A DNA stretch of 59,824 nucleotides from Acetivibrio sp. MSJd-27 (GCF_018918095.1 NZ_JAHLPV010000014.1:1-59824); one strand, 5' to 3'; numbered from the stretch's first letter, positions 25,375 to 35,348 are shown. Notes: generated from the letters alone by a model not told the origin. Made by a program: numbers and translations.

Positions 25375-25892
25375 CCGTCTATCACTATCCGCATGGGATT
25401 GTACCGTTTCATGTCTTCCAGAAGCCCCGAGGCAGGAGAAAACAGCATCAGCATACGGTTGCCCTCCTTGTTGGTGAAGACGGCATAGTAACGGTTTTCG
25501 GTGCCCGCGCCTTTGCTGGCATCAAATTTCACTTTGATATTGGGGTCCTTCTGATAGTTTTGGAAACGTTCGCCCTCTGCCTTTTCGCACACATCAAACT
25601 TGGATACGGAAATTGTCACGTAGCGTTTCCGCTTCCGTTTGCCGGAGATTTTATCCACATCCAGTTCGCCGTTTGTAAATATGTACTCAAACTCAATACT
25701 GTTGTTCGTTGTAAACCACCAAGCCAGGAAATAGATGCCCGCGCATAGAGGAACGCTCAATCCATAGGTCAGAACGGACATAGTAAACGCCAATGGCGTA
25801 CAGGCTACCGCCAGCCCCCACAGGCAAACGGAACCCGCGATAGACAGAGCGGACCGTTTCTGCTTTACCATATATTCCTTATAAATATCCAT
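25371..25892 (-). CDS. Small membrane protein, DUF6106-like
   Basis: 173 residues. Two adjacent hydrophobic helices (about 18-65) span the membrane, followed by a soluble mixed alpha/beta domain (about 70-170). That domain is rich in basic residues near RKRKRYVT and ends in a short helix. It recalls a clostridial family of about 170 residues annotated as DUF6106; I could not confirm this. The 4-nt overlap with acpS and 34-bp gap after tex point to one operon, but no function can be derived. Confidence 0.75.
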   Translation of the reverse strand: MDIYKEYMVKQKRSALSIAGSVCLWGLAVACTPLAFTMSVLTYGLSVPLCAGIYFLAWWFTTNNSIEFEYIFTNGELDVDKISGKRKRKRYVTISVSKFDVCEKAEGERFQNYQKDPNIKVKFDASKGAGTENRYYAVFTNKEGNRMLMLFSPASGLLEDMKRYNPMRIVIDG

Positions 25893-25926
25893 AACTGTTC
25901 TCCTTGATTGTATTTCTTATTTCGAT

Positions 25927-28068
25927 TTAGATGTCCTTCAGAGTAAGGGATATCTTTCCTTTTTGTACATCCACATCCATGATTTTTACCTTTAGGATAT
26001 CCCCTACAGCAAGTTTTTCGGAGGGATGTTTGATATATTCTTTACAGATCTGGGAAATGTGGATCAGACCGTCATGATGGACTCCCAAGTCAACAAATGC
26101 GCCGAAATCAATGACATTGCGCACGGTTCCAGTCAGAATCATGCCGGGCTTGAGATCCTTGATATCCAAAAGATCGCTTCTCAACTCCGGTTTCGGCGCA
26201 TTGTCGCGGATATCACGGCCTGGTTTTACAAGCTCTGTGACGATATCCCGAAGCGTCGGAAGACCGATTTCTACTTTTTCTCCCAGTTTCTCAGCGCCAT
26301 ATTCCCGGATGCGGCTGTGGATATCATCAAGGTTCCCAATGTCCTCTTTTTGATATCCAAGAATATCCAGCATCATTTCAGCCGCCTGATAGCTTTCCGG
26401 ATGGACAGAGGTGTTGTCAAATATATTTTTTCCCTCCGGAATGCGCAGAAATCCGGCGCATTGCTCATAGGCTTTTTTGCCGAGTTTCGGAACCTTCAGA
26501 AGCTCTCTGCGGGACTGGAAAGCACCGTTTTCTTCCCGGTAAGCTAAAATATTTTTTGCTACGGTGGCGTTGATGCCTGAGACAAAGGAAAGCAGGGAAG
26601 GGGATGCGGTATTCACATCCACGCCCACCGAGTTGACGCAGTCTTCGACAACGCCGCCCAGAGCTTCGCTCAGGCGCTTCTGGTTCATGTCATGCTGGTA
26701 TTGTCCGACCCCAATGGCTTTCGGATCAATTTTCACCAGCTCCGCCAGCGGATCCTGTATCCGCCGTGCGATAGATACCGCACTGCGCAGCGCCACATCG
26801 TAATCGGGAAACTCCTCTGCACCCAGCTTGGAGGCGGAATAGACCGAAGCACCCGCTTCGGAGACAACAATATAGTGAACCTCCCTGTCAACCTCTTTGA
26901 GCAGATCGGCGACGAAAATTTCGGATTCTTTTGAAGCGGTGCCGTTGCCGATGGAAATCAGATCAACCTGGTATTTTTCGATCAATTTTTTTAGAACAGC
27001 CTTTGCCTGTTCCACTTTGTTCTGCGGAGGCGTGGGATATACAACCGTGGTTTCCAGCACCTTTCCTGTCTCATCCACCACCGCGATCTTACAGCCTGTC
27101 CGGTAAGCGGGATCGAGTCCCAGCGTCACCTTTCCCTTGAAGGGGGGAGTCATCAGAAGATGCTTCAGGTTGACCGAAAACACCTTGATGGCCTGCTCCT
27201 GCGCCCGCTCGGTCAGCATATTGCGGATTTCCCTTTCCACCGAGGGGAAGATCAGCCGTTTATAAGCGTCAAGAGCGCTGTCCCGCACCAGTTGCTGGGT
27301 GATACTCTGCCCTTTGATTACCTGTTTATGAATCAGAGCCAGAGCGTTTTCTTCATCCACTTCCAGTTTAACAGACAGGAAACCTTCCTTTTCTCCGCGA
27401 TCCAACGCCAGAATACGGTGGTTTGCAATCCGATTTACCGCTTCGCTGTATTCATAGTACATCCGGTAGACGGAATCCTCATTCTTTGATTGCTTGGAGG
27501 ATATGACCCCTGTGCGGTAAAGAAACGCTTTTAACAGTTTCCGAATCTGAGGATCATCCGAGATGTTTTCCGCCACAATATGCATGGCTCCTTCCAAAGC
27601 TTCTTGCCCGCTGGCAACTCCTTTTTCGTCGCTGACGTAACCGGAAGCCAAGTCCTGTATGGAGCCTGTCTTTAATTCCTGCGCAAGGATCAGCTGAGCC
27701 AAGGGTTCGAGCCCTTTTTCTTTCGCAATGGTCGCCTTTGTACGCTTTTTCGGCTTAAAGGGACGGTAAATGTCCTCCACCTCAGCCAACGTTTTTGCAT
27801 TTTGGATACTGAGCGCAATCTCGTCGGTCAGCTTTTCCTGCTCCTCAATCGAGCGAAGCACTTCCTCCTTGCGCTGTTTTAAATTTCTCAGATAAGTCAG
27901 ACGGTCAAAAAGTTCACGGAGCACCTGATCATCCAACTCACCGGTTTTTTCTTTTCGGTAACGGGCGATAAAGGGGATTGTGCACCCCTCATCAATGAGA
28001 GCAATGGCTGCATCCGCCTGCCACTGCTTTATTTTCAATTCCTCTGCAATCGTTTGATTGATTTCCAC
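25927..28068 (-). CDS. tex: Tex-type S1 RNA-binding transcription accessory protein
   Basis: A 713-residue protein of the Tex/YhgF/Spt6-like family, implicated in transcription and RNA metabolism. The N-terminal helical region contains PFIARYRKEKTGELDD. The RuvC/YqgF-like domain has LGLDPAYRTGCKIAVVD. The helix-hairpin-helix domain includes VNTASPSLLSFVSGI and PKLGKKAYEQCAGFLR. The C-terminal S1 domain starts at GMILTGTVRNVIDFGAFVDLG (about residue 640). It starts with GTG after AAAGGTGA, 8 nt beyond the rsuA-like stop. Full family length. Confidence 0.95.
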   Translation of the reverse strand: MEINQTIAEELKIKQWQADAAIALIDEGCTIPFIARYRKEKTGELDDQVLRELFDRLTYLRNLKQRKEEVLRSIEEQEKLTDEIALSIQNAKTLAEVEDIYRPFKPKKRTKATIAKEKGLEPLAQLILAQELKTGSIQDLASGYVSDEKGVASGQEALEGAMHIVAENISDDPQIRKLLKAFLYRTGVISSKQSKNEDSVYRMYYEYSEAVNRIANHRILALDRGEKEGFLSVKLEVDEENALALIHKQVIKGQSITQQLVRDSALDAYKRLIFPSVEREIRNMLTERAQEQAIKVFSVNLKHLLMTPPFKGKVTLGLDPAYRTGCKIAVVDETGKVLETTVVYPTPPQNKVEQAKAVLKKLIEKYQVDLISIGNGTASKESEIFVADLLKEVDREVHYIVVSEAGASVYSASKLGAEEFPDYDVALRSAVSIARRIQDPLAELVKIDPKAIGVGQYQHDMNQKRLSEALGGVVEDCVNSVGVDVNTASPSLLSFVSGINATVAKNILAYREENGAFQSRRELLKVPKLGKKAYEQCAGFLRIPEGKNIFDNTSVHPESYQAAEMMLDILGYQKEDIGNLDDIHSRIREYGAEKLGEKVEIGLPTLRDIVTELVKPGRDIRDNAPKPELRSDLLDIKDLKPGMILTGTVRNVIDFGAFVDLGVHHDGLIHISQICKEYIKHPSEKLAVGDILKVKIMDVDVQKGKISLTLKDI

Positions 28069-28076
28069 AGTCTATA

Positions 28077-28793
28077 TCACCTTTCTTCTTTGATCAAAGC
28101 CAATTCATCTTCCGTGAGTTCTCTGCTTTCGCCGGGTTCCAGACGGGGATCCAAATCCAGATTTCCCATGCGGATTCGTTTTAAATATACGACCTTTTTT
28201 CCAAGGCTCAAAAACATACGTTTCACTTGATGGAATTTCCCTTCCGATATGGTCACAAAACATTTTGATATTTCAGCGGACTTGGTGATTTCCAGTTTGC
28301 CTGGCTTTGTGACATAACCGTCGTCCAGCTGAATTCCGCTTTCAAAAGCTTCCCTGTCTGACTCACCCAGCACGCCCTCTACCTCTGCATAATATGTTTT
28401 TCGAATATGATTTTTCGGTCCGGTGACAAAGTGATTCAGCGCACCGTCACTGGTAAGAAATACGAATCCCTCCGTGTCTACATCCAGTCTGCCGGCAGGC
28501 ATGACTTTGGAAGCCACAATGGGATCGTCAAGCAATTCAATCACGGTAGGATACAGATTATCCACTGTTGCGGTGACGTAACCGGCAGGCTTGTTCATCA
28601 TCAAATAAATATGCCTGCGGTAAGCTACCGGGGCGCCATTCACTGTCACGATGTCGGTTTCCTCGGCAATTTTCTCTTTCGGCAAGCGGACAGCCTGCCC
28701 ATTTACCAATACCTCGCCGCGGCGGATCATTCTCTGCACTTCCGTGCGGGTTCCAATGCCCATATTTCCTAAAAATTTATCAATTCGTATCAT
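28077..28793 (-). CDS. RsuA/RluB-family rRNA pseudouridine synthase
   Basis: 238 residues. An N-terminal S4 RNA-binding domain (residues 1-55: IRIDKFLGNMGIGTRTEV) is joined to the catalytic domain with the active-site aspartate in AGRLDVDTEGFVFLT (about residue 100). The C-terminal KMFLSLGKKVVYLKRIRMG is typical of RsuA, the 16S U516 enzyme, though RluB/E cannot be excluded. The ATG at 28793 follows AAGGAAG; the longer reading has a poor start. It is the first gene of the minus-strand cluster that continues with tex. Confidence 0.92.
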   Translation of the reverse strand: MIRIDKFLGNMGIGTRTEVQRMIRRGEVLVNGQAVRLPKEKIAEETDIVTVNGAPVAYRRHIYLMMNKPAGYVTATVDNLYPTVIELLDDPIVASKVMPAGRLDVDTEGFVFLTSDGALNHFVTGPKNHIRKTYYAEVEGVLGESDREAFESGIQLDDGYVTKPGKLEITKSAEISKCFVTISEGKFHQVKRMFLSLGKKVVYLKRIRMGNLDLDPRLEPGESRELTEDELALIKEER

Positions 28794-28984
28794 TTCATCT
28801 TCCTTTTTTGAAGAGTGTCCGCGCTTCAAATATACGTTTCATATTATACTACAAACCGCTCCGTTTCGCAAGTGATATGTTTTGGAGTTTTCCGCGGAGT
28901 GCAGGTTTACATTCTATGCTTCTATAAGGAGGAACGGTTCGGCTTTTCCGGTTCGGTGGAAGACCGCTTGCTTTTCGTTATTTC

Positions 28985-29013
28985 TTGACTTTTTCCCGCG
29001 AATAAAATATAAT
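28985..29013 (+). promoter_or_regulatory. Sigma-A promoter of the phenylacetate-CoA ligase gene
   Basis: TTGACT (28985-28990), a 17-nt spacer, TATAAT (29008-29013). It leaves a leader of about 155 nt before the ATG at 29177 in which I recognise no riboswitch. Confidence 0.82.
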
Positions 29014-29176
29014 AGCTAAATAGAGATTCCAGCATTTTTGCAGGCGGTAGCCTTTTTCTTTTCTGTGGAAATATACTCTTCTGCTGGAGAGCATATATGA
29101 CAGCGCGATAGGTTATTGCTGAAGCGAATGTATTTCGGAAATAATGCTGATTGAAATAAATGTGGAGGAAACGAGA

Positions 29177-30478
29177 ATGTATTGGAACGAGAAAATCGAA
29201 ACAATGCCGCGTGAAGAAATGCGGAAGCTGCAGTCCGAGCGTTTGGTGGATACGGTAAAACGGGTATATGAAAACGTGCCCTATTACCGTAAAAAAATGC
29301 AGGATATCGGATTGGAACCAGGGGATATCAAAGGAATTGACGATTTGAACAAACTGCCCTTTACATATAAAACAGATTTGCGGGATAACTATCCTTTCGG
29401 AACCTTTGCGGTGCCAATGGAACAAGTTACCAGGATTCATGCATCCAGCGGAACCACAGGCAAGCAGACGGTGGTAGGCTATACCCAGCAGGATTTGGAC
29501 GTTTGGGCGGAATGCCTTGCCAGAAGTTTCACCAGCATCGGAGTAGGAAGGAAAGATATTGCCCACATTGCCTATGGTTATGGTTTGTTTACCGGGGGAC
29601 TAGGGGCCCACTGCGGATGCGAGAAGGTCGGGGCTGCGGTTGTTCCTGTTTCGACCGGTAACACCAAGCGTCAGATTAATCTGATGGTGGATTTTAAAGC
29701 GACTCTGCTGTGCTGCACACCCTCCTATGCACTGCATTTGGCCGACACCATGAAAGATTTGGGCTTTTCCAAAGATGATTTATGTCTGAAATATGGTGTG
29801 TTCGGGGCAGAGCCCTGGACAGAAAATATGAGAAAAGAATTGGAAAACAAACTGGGCATTACTGCTTACGATGTTTATGGCCTTTCGGAGATTATGGGAC
29901 CAGGGGTGTCTATGAACTGTTCTGTAAAGGATGGGCTACATATCCATCACGATCACTTTGTCCCGGAGATTATCAACCCGGAGACCGGCGAGGTGCTTCC
30001 GGAAGGAGAGACAGGGGAACTGGTGTTCACCTGCATCACAAAGCAGGCGTTGCCGCTTCTGCGTTACCGCACAAAGGATCTTTGCTCTGTCACCTATGAT
30101 ACTTGCGAGTGTGGAAGAACACTGCCTAGGATGGGCAAAATCACCGGTCGTTCCGACGATATGATGATCATCCGCGGAGTGAATGTATTTCCATCTCAGA
30201 TTGAGACGGTTCTCTTAAAATTCAGTGATGTGGAACCTCATTACATGATTTATGTTGACCGGGTAAACAATTTGGATATCATGGAAGTTCAGGTGGAGGT
30301 AACCCAGGAACTCTTCTCCTCCCGGGTGCGCAAGTTAGAGGATCTGGAGAAGAAGCTGTCCGCTGAGATCAATTCCACCCTGGGAATCAGCGCAAAAATC
30401 AAATTGGTGGAACCCAAAACGATTCCGAGAAGCGAAGGAAAAGCGGTGCGTGTCATTGACAGGAGAAAATTGGTTTGA
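29177..30478 (+). CDS. paaK: Phenylacetate-CoA ligase (AMP-forming)
   Basis: A 433-residue ANL-superfamily adenylate-forming enzyme. The P-loop-like [14 protein letters not shown] motif (about residue 90) and [12 protein letters not shown] are PaaK signatures, as is [14 protein letters not shown] (the A5-like motif). The hinge and C-terminal lid ([20 protein letters not shown]) and the catalytic lysine near GKAVRV are present. It should activate phenylacetate or an indole/aryl acetate to the CoA thioester. No aromatic-degradation or iorAB genes are adjacent, so it probably serves aryl-acid salvage or fermentation. GGAGG precedes the ATG by 8 nt. Confidence 0.93.
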   Translation: MYWNEKIETMPREEMRKLQSERLVDTVKRVYENVPYYRKKMQDIGLEPGDIKGIDDLNKLPFTYKTDLRDNYPFGTFAVPMEQVTRIHASSGTTGKQTVVGYTQQDLDVWAECLARSFTSIGVGRKDIAHIAYGYGLFTGGLGAHCGCEKVGAAVVPVSTGNTKRQINLMVDFKATLLCCTPSYALHLADTMKDLGFSKDDLCLKYGVFGAEPWTENMRKELENKLGITAYDVYGLSEIMGPGVSMNCSVKDGLHIHHDHFVPEIINPETGEVLPEGETGELVFTCITKQALPLLRYRTKDLCSVTYDTCECGRTLPRMGKITGRSDDMMIIRGVNVFPSQIETVLLKFSDVEPHYMIYVDRVNNLDIMEVQVEVTQELFSSRVRKLEDLEKKLSAEINSTLGISAKIKLVEPKTIPRSEGKAVRVIDRRKLV

Positions 30479-30489
30479 ATTGATTGGAA

Positions 30490-30525
30490 AAAGACGCCGT
30501 ATGATAATCATACGGCGCCGTTTTG
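30490..30525 (+). terminator. Terminator after paaK
   Basis: CGCCGTATGAT and ATCATACGGCG form an 11-bp inverted repeat with a one-base centre, so the functional loop must be wider. A short CCGTTTTGG tail follows. A second imperfect stem (TACGAATCC/GGGTTCGTA) lies just downstream at 30548-30585. Confidence 0.75.
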
Positions 30526-30610
30526 GATTTAAGCTTGAAGCATCGTATACGAATCCGGTTTTGGTTGTCTGAGGCGGGTTCGTATCCTGCATTCTATGCT
30601 TAAGCATGGA

Positions 30611-30778
30611 TTACATGTGAAGGGTATCTATGATACTTCCGGCATTTTTCATCATCCGGCCAACCCGTTTTTTCATGTATTTTCTGTCACGCTCTTTGAC
30701 CGGATCGAAAATGACTCCCATCACTGCACCAATTGCCGCACCTGCTACCAGGCCTTTTACAAATCCGCCTGTACTCAT
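30611..30778 (-). CDS. YtxH-like small membrane-associated protein (55 aa)
   Basis: A 55-residue reading frame with a good AGGAG site 8 nt before its ATG. It starts MSTGGFVKGLVAGAAIGAV, a Gly/Ala-rich hydrophobic segment, then VIFDPVKERDRKYMKKRVG and a basic amphipathic tail. The glycine-zipper helix followed by an acidic/basic helix is the YtxH/gas-vesicle-like pattern, although this protein is shorter than typical YtxH. It is monocistronic and divergent from the topoisomerase genes. No function is known, but such proteins are often linked to stress. Confidence 0.75.
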   Translation of the reverse strand: MSTGGFVKGLVAGAAIGAVMGVIFDPVKERDRKYMKKRVGRMMKNAGSIIDTLHM

Positions 30779-30983
30779 ACTTTTCACTCCTTTTTCCTGA
30801 TTTCTTTTGTTAGTATTTGTTGAATTTTATCCTCTATACAGAGAAATTCAGGCTGGCAATCCACAAAATGTATAACCTTGCTAAAAAGTTTTCTGTGCCT
30901 GTGAGCGGCAGGGTTCGATTTGGGAAACAAGCGGCAGGCAAACAGCTTCTGCTGCGCAGGGTTGAAACGCTTGTATGGTGACT

Positions 30984-31006
30984 TTTGACGCACTGTGCGC
31001 AAAAGC
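30984..31006. repeat. Small inverted repeat upstream of the topoisomerase genes
   Basis: CTTTTGACGCA and TGCGCAAAAG form a 10-bp stem with one bulge and a 3-nt loop. It sits in the 400-bp gap between the YtxH-like gene and the topoisomerase start and might be an operator or part of the leader. Confidence 0.3.
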
Positions 31007-31084
31007 AATTCATCTTGTTATAAAAATAATCGGAAACTCTTCAAAAGCGCTTCAAACTCGCCATGCGATGGACATATTCGTCGA

Positions 31085-31160
31085 AGTGACAGAAAAAGCG
31101 CTTTTGTCATTATTTTTTGAAACATGCAATTATGCATTGTTTCTATGTTATAAAAAGTTT
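31085..31160 (-). repeat. Dispersed structured repeat R2, copy 1
   Basis: On the minus strand it reads CTTTTTATAACATAGAAACA, a short variable loop, TTGCATGTTTCAAAAAATA, then a second hairpin GACA...TGTC around AGCGCTTT. It matches 47140-47226 and 52269-52354. The repeat is read as coding only if the topoisomerase gene is started too far upstream, which argues for the start at 31182. Confidence 0.75.
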
Positions 31161-31181
31161 AAAATTTGTACTTGGAAGGGA

Positions 31182-33170
31182 ATGATAGTTTCAGTGGAAC
31201 AAAAAAAATATGATAATTCCAGTATCTCCTCACTCAAAGGAGCGGACCGGGTGCGGCTGAGACCTGCGGTTATCTTTGGCTCTGACGGGATTCTGGGCTG
31301 CCAGCATTCCGTCTTCGAGATCCTTTCCAATTCGATTGACGAAGCAAGGGAAGGCTATGGAAAAACCATAGAGGTGACACGTTTCGCCGATCATTCGGTG
31401 ATGGTTAAGGATTACGGGCGCGGGACGCCTGTGGACTATAATCCAAAGGAAAACAGATACAACTGGGAACTGGTATACTGTGAGCTTTATGCCGGTGGAA
31501 AATATAACAACAACTCGGGAGACAACTATGAATATAGTCTGGGATTGAATGGACTTGGATGCTGTTCCACGCAGTATGCATCAGAGTATATGAATGTGAC
31601 TGTCATACGCGACGGGTATCAATACGATTTGCATTTTGAGCACGGGGAGAATATCGGCGGTCTGAAAAAGACGCCTACCGATGCGAAAAAGACCGGTACC
31701 ATCACAAAATGGAGGCCGGATCTGGAGGTTTTTACCGACATTGATATTGGCTTGGATTACTATATCACCGTCATGAAAAAACAGGCTGTTGTAAATCCTG
31801 GAATCACTTTCAAGCTGTTTAATCAGAAAGAGGACGGCTCTTTTGAAACCTATGATTTTTTGTATAAAGACGGTATCGTGGACTATGTGCGGGAATTAAG
31901 CGAGGGAAAGGAAATCTCTTCAATCCGCAGCATGGCTTGCGAGAGAGCAGGTAAAGACAGAAGCGATAAAGAGGAATATAAGGTGAAAATGCAGATAGCA
32001 TTTTGCTTTAATAATGAAATCAACCTGATTGAGTATTATCACAATTCCAGTTTCCTGGAATATGGAGGTTCTCCGGATAAAGCGGTCCGGAATGCCTTCG
32101 TCTATGCTATTGACAAATACTTGAAACAGAATAATAAATACACGAAGACAGAATCCAAAATCAATTTCAATGATGTACAGGACAGCCTGCTTTTGGTTTC
32201 CAGTTCTTTCTCCACGGTAACTTCCTATGAGAATCAGACAAAGAAGGCCATCACGAACAAATTCATTCAGGAATCGATGAATGAGTTTTTGAAGGAACAG
32301 CTGGAGATTTATTTCATTGAGAATAAGCAGGAAGCGGACAAGATCGCGGAACAGATTCTGATCAACAAGAGAAGCCGGGAGCAGGCGGAGAAGGCAAAAC
32401 TGAATATCAAGAAAAAACTTTCATCTACCATGGACGTGACAAACCGTGTGCAGAAATTTGTGGATTGCCGTTCCAAGGATATCGCCAAACGAGAGATTTA
32501 TATTGTGGAGGGTGACTCCGCACTGGGTTCCTGTAAAATGGGACGTGATCCGGATTTTCAGGCGATTATGCCGGTTCGAGGGAAAATTTTGAATTGTCTG
32601 AAAGCAGAGTATGACAAAATCTTTAAGAGCGAAATCATCACCGATCTTCTTCGGGTGCTGGGCTGTGGAGTGGAGATTAAGATGAAGCATGCCAAGGACA
32701 TCTCTGACTTTGATTTGGACAAACTTCGATGGGGAAAGGTCATCATCTGTACCGATGCTGATGTGGATGGATTTCAGATACGAACGTTGATTCTGACCAT
32801 GCTATACCGGCTGGTACCGACCCTGATCGAAGCGGGAAAGGTCTATATTGCGGAGTCACCGCTGTTTGAGATTACCACGAAGAAAAAAACCTATTTTGCT
32901 TACAACGAAAAAGAAAAGATGGAGATATTAGACAAACTGGATGAAAAATATACCTTGCAGCGTTCCAAGGGATTGGGTGAGAATGAGCCGGAAATGATGT
33001 GGGAAACTACAATGTGTCCGGATACCCGCCGGCTGATCAAGGTTATGCCGGAGGACGCACAAAGCACGAAGCAGATGTTTGATATTCTTTTAGGGGATAA
33101 TCTGCAGGGGAGGAAAGACTACATCCGGGATTTCGGCGCGGACTATCTTGAAATGTTGGATATCAGTTAG
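31182..33170 (+). CDS. parE: Type IIA topoisomerase B subunit (divergent ParE/GyrB)
   Basis: About 662 residues. The GHKL ATPase domain shows SIDEAREG (Mg/ATP-binding Asn/Asp/Glu region near residue 60) and the G-rich loop LGLNGLGCCSTQ. The transducer domain is followed by a Toprim domain with EGDSALG, whose usual partner glycine is replaced, and TDADVDGFQIRTLIL. The C-terminal QRSKGLGENEPEMMWETT is canonical. Sequence throughout is far from GyrB and ParE proper, so this is a lineage-specific topoisomerase IV-like enzyme. The start at 31182 is provisional: AAGGG lies very close, and a GTG at 31194 is possible. The A subunit follows immediately. Confidence 0.88.
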   Translation: MIVSVEQKKYDNSSISSLKGADRVRLRPAVIFGSDGILGCQHSVFEILSNSIDEAREGYGKTIEVTRFADHSVMVKDYGRGTPVDYNPKENRYNWELVYCELYAGGKYNNNSGDNYEYSLGLNGLGCCSTQYASEYMNVTVIRDGYQYDLHFEHGENIGGLKKTPTDAKKTGTITKWRPDLEVFTDIDIGLDYYITVMKKQAVVNPGITFKLFNQKEDGSFETYDFLYKDGIVDYVRELSEGKEISSIRSMACERAGKDRSDKEEYKVKMQIAFCFNNEINLIEYYHNSSFLEYGGSPDKAVRNAFVYAIDKYLKQNNKYTKTESKINFNDVQDSLLLVSSSFSTVTSYENQTKKAITNKFIQESMNEFLKEQLEIYFIENKQEADKIAEQILINKRSREQAEKAKLNIKKKLSSTMDVTNRVQKFVDCRSKDIAKREIYIVEGDSALGSCKMGRDPDFQAIMPVRGKILNCLKAEYDKIFKSEIITDLLRVLGCGVEIKMKHAKDISDFDLDKLRWGKVIICTDADVDGFQIRTLILTMLYRLVPTLIEAGKVYIAESPLFEITTKKKTYFAYNEKEKMEILDKLDEKYTLQRSKGLGENEPEMMWETTMCPDTRRLIKVMPEDAQSTKQMFDILLGDNLQGRKDYIRDFGADYLEMLDIS

Positions 33171-33173
33171 GAG

Positions 33174-35348
33174 ATGGAAAAAGAAATGGATTTGCAGAAT
33201 ATAACCGATGTGCTTCGCACAAATTTCATGCCCTATGCTATGAGCGTGATTATCTCCCGTGCAATCCCTGAAATTGATGGATTTAAGCCTTCCCACCGGA
33301 AACTTTTATATACCATGTACAAGATGGGGCTGCTGACCGGGAATCGAACAAAATCCGCGAATGTAGTGGGACAAACCATGAAACTAAACCCCCATGGGGA
33401 TATGGCGATCTATGAGACCATGGTGCGGCTGACCCGCAGCAATGAGTCATTGCTCTATCCCTATGTGGACTCTAAGGGGAACTTCGGAAAAGTATACTCC
33501 AGAGATATGGCATTTGCCGCATCCAGGTATACGGAAGTGAAATTGGAGAGTCTGTGTTTCGAGCTGTTTAAAAATATTGATAAGGACACGGTAGATTTTG
33601 TTGACAACTATGACGGAACACTGAAGGAACCGACATTGTTCCCTGTTACGTTTCCGACGATTTTGACAAATCCCAATCTGGGAATCGCCGTGGGGATGGC
33701 TTCCAACATTGCAAGTTTCAACCTGGGTGAAGTGTGCGATGCGGAAATTGCATATTTAGAGAATGAAAACGCAGATATGGCAGATTATATCAAAGCGCCT
33801 GATTTTCCCACCGGAGGATATCTCATCTATGATGAAGAGCAGATGAGAGCTATTTTGGATACCGGCCGCGGCAGCTTTAAAATCCGTGCGAAATACCAGT
33901 ATGACGCCAAAGAAAATCTGATTGAGATTTTGGAGATTCCTTATTCCACAACATCAGAAGCAATTGTGGATAAGGTGGTAGAAAATATCAAAGCCGGAAA
34001 ACTCAAAGAGGTGGCTGATATCCGCGATGAAACCGGTTTAAACGGCTTGAAAATCACACTGGATTTAAAACGCGGTACCGATCCGGAAATGCTGATGCTT
34101 AAACTGTTTAAAATGACACCTTTGGAGGACAGTTTCTCCTGCAATTTCAATATTTTGATAAATGGAAGTCCTGAAGTATTAGGTGTAAAAGGGATCTTGG
34201 CGAATTGGACAACCTTCCGTATCCAATGCATAAAGCGGCAGACCAGGTTTGATATCTCGGCTAAAAGTGAGAAACTCCATTTATTAAACGGCCTCAAGAA
34301 AATTCTTTTGGATATTGACAAAGCGGTAAAGATCGTGCGGGAAACGGAGGATGATACGGAAGTTATTCCCAACCTGATGAAGGGTTTTTCCATTGATGAG
34401 AAGCAGGCCGAGTTTGTGGCGGAGATCAAGCTTAGAAACCTGAACAAGAAATATATCCTGAACAAGGTCGACGAGATCGAAAATCTCCGTAAAGAATTAG
34501 AAGATTTGAACCGACTGTTAGCAGATCCTGCCTTGATAAAAGAGCAGATTATAAAAGAACTGACTGCGATTAAGAAGAAATACAGTAAACCCAGAAAATC
34601 AGAGATTCTGACAACAGAAGAAATTGAGCATTTTTCGGAGGACATGCAGATTGAGGATTATAATCTGAAGCTATTTCTGACAAAACAGGGGTATTTAAAA
34701 AAGATTCCGCTGACATCTCTCCGTGCTGGCGGAGAGCATAAATTCAAAGAGGGAGATAAGCTGGTCAAGGAATTTGATGAGACGAATTTAGGAGAATTGC
34801 TGGTATTTACCAACAGGCAAAATGTCTATAAAATCAAAATTTATGAGATTGCGGACACCAAATTGAGCGGAATGGGCGAATTTTTGAAAAGTGTGCTGGG
34901 GTGTGAACCGGAGGAAGAGATTATCGATGTGTTCAGCGCCAATGCATACAAGGGACATTTTCTGTTCGCTTTTGAAAACGGAAAGATGGCGAAAATTCCT
35001 CTTGCTTCCTATGAGACAAAAACAAACCGTAAAAAGCTGGTAAACAGCTATTCGGATGCGTCGAAGCTGATTAAAATACTATATCTTCCGGAGGATACGG
35101 ACATAGTGTCTTATTCCAGCAATGGAAAAATTTTAGTTTTTCATTCTTCATCGATCAATCCAAAAACCACCAGAAGTTCAAACGGAGTCAATGTAATGAC
35201 CCTTCGAAGAGGAGCAGCTTTGAAAAAGGTGGTTGAGCTTGCCAGAACAAGGCTCAAGGAACCGGATTATTACAGAACCAAAAATATTCCTGCGGTTGGC
35301 TGTTTCCAGAAGGAAGACGGCGACAAACAGGTGAAGATGTTTGAATAG
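33174..35348 (+). CDS. parC: Type IIA topoisomerase A subunit (divergent ParC/GyrA)
   Basis: 724 residues. The breakage-reunion domain shows MPYAMSVIISRAIPEIDGFK and LNPHGDMAIYETMVRL, with the catalytic tyrosine in FAASRYTEVKL (about residue 120). A long coiled-coil tower helix (about 420-470) and a C-terminal beta-pinwheel-like region (about 490-720) follow. The pinwheel lacks an evident GyrA-box, pointing to a decatenase rather than a supercoiling gyrase (inference). The gene starts 3 nt after the B subunit stop. The first ATG is immediately after AGGAG, so an ATG at 33186 may be the real start. Confidence 0.88.
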   Translation: MEKEMDLQNITDVLRTNFMPYAMSVIISRAIPEIDGFKPSHRKLLYTMYKMGLLTGNRTKSANVVGQTMKLNPHGDMAIYETMVRLTRSNESLLYPYVDSKGNFGKVYSRDMAFAASRYTEVKLESLCFELFKNIDKDTVDFVDNYDGTLKEPTLFPVTFPTILTNPNLGIAVGMASNIASFNLGEVCDAEIAYLENENADMADYIKAPDFPTGGYLIYDEEQMRAILDTGRGSFKIRAKYQYDAKENLIEILEIPYSTTSEAIVDKVVENIKAGKLKEVADIRDETGLNGLKITLDLKRGTDPEMLMLKLFKMTPLEDSFSCNFNILINGSPEVLGVKGILANWTTFRIQCIKRQTRFDISAKSEKLHLLNGLKKILLDIDKAVKIVRETEDDTEVIPNLMKGFSIDEKQAEFVAEIKLRNLNKKYILNKVDEIENLRKELEDLNRLLADPALIKEQIIKELTAIKKKYSKPRKSEILTTEEIEHFSEDMQIEDYNLKLFLTKQGYLKKIPLTSLRAGGEHKFKEGDKLVKEFDETNLGELLVFTNRQNVYKIKIYEIADTKLSGMGEFLKSVLGCEPEEEIIDVFSANAYKGHFLFAFENGKMAKIPLASYETKTNRKKLVNSYSDASKLIKILYLPEDTDIVSYSSNGKILVFHSSSINPKTTRSSNGVNVMTLRRGAALKKVVELARTRLKEPDYYRTKNIPAVGCFQKEDGDKQVKMFE

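Noticed and set aside
30900-30925. A tRNA-like T-loop (GGTTCGAT)
   Set aside because: No acceptor stem, anticodon arm or CCA partner can be paired around it.
30975-31181. A 69-residue N-terminal extension of the topoisomerase B subunit
   Set aside because: It reads through repeat R2 in its reverse orientation and resembles no topoisomerase N-terminus; the start at 31182 is preferred.
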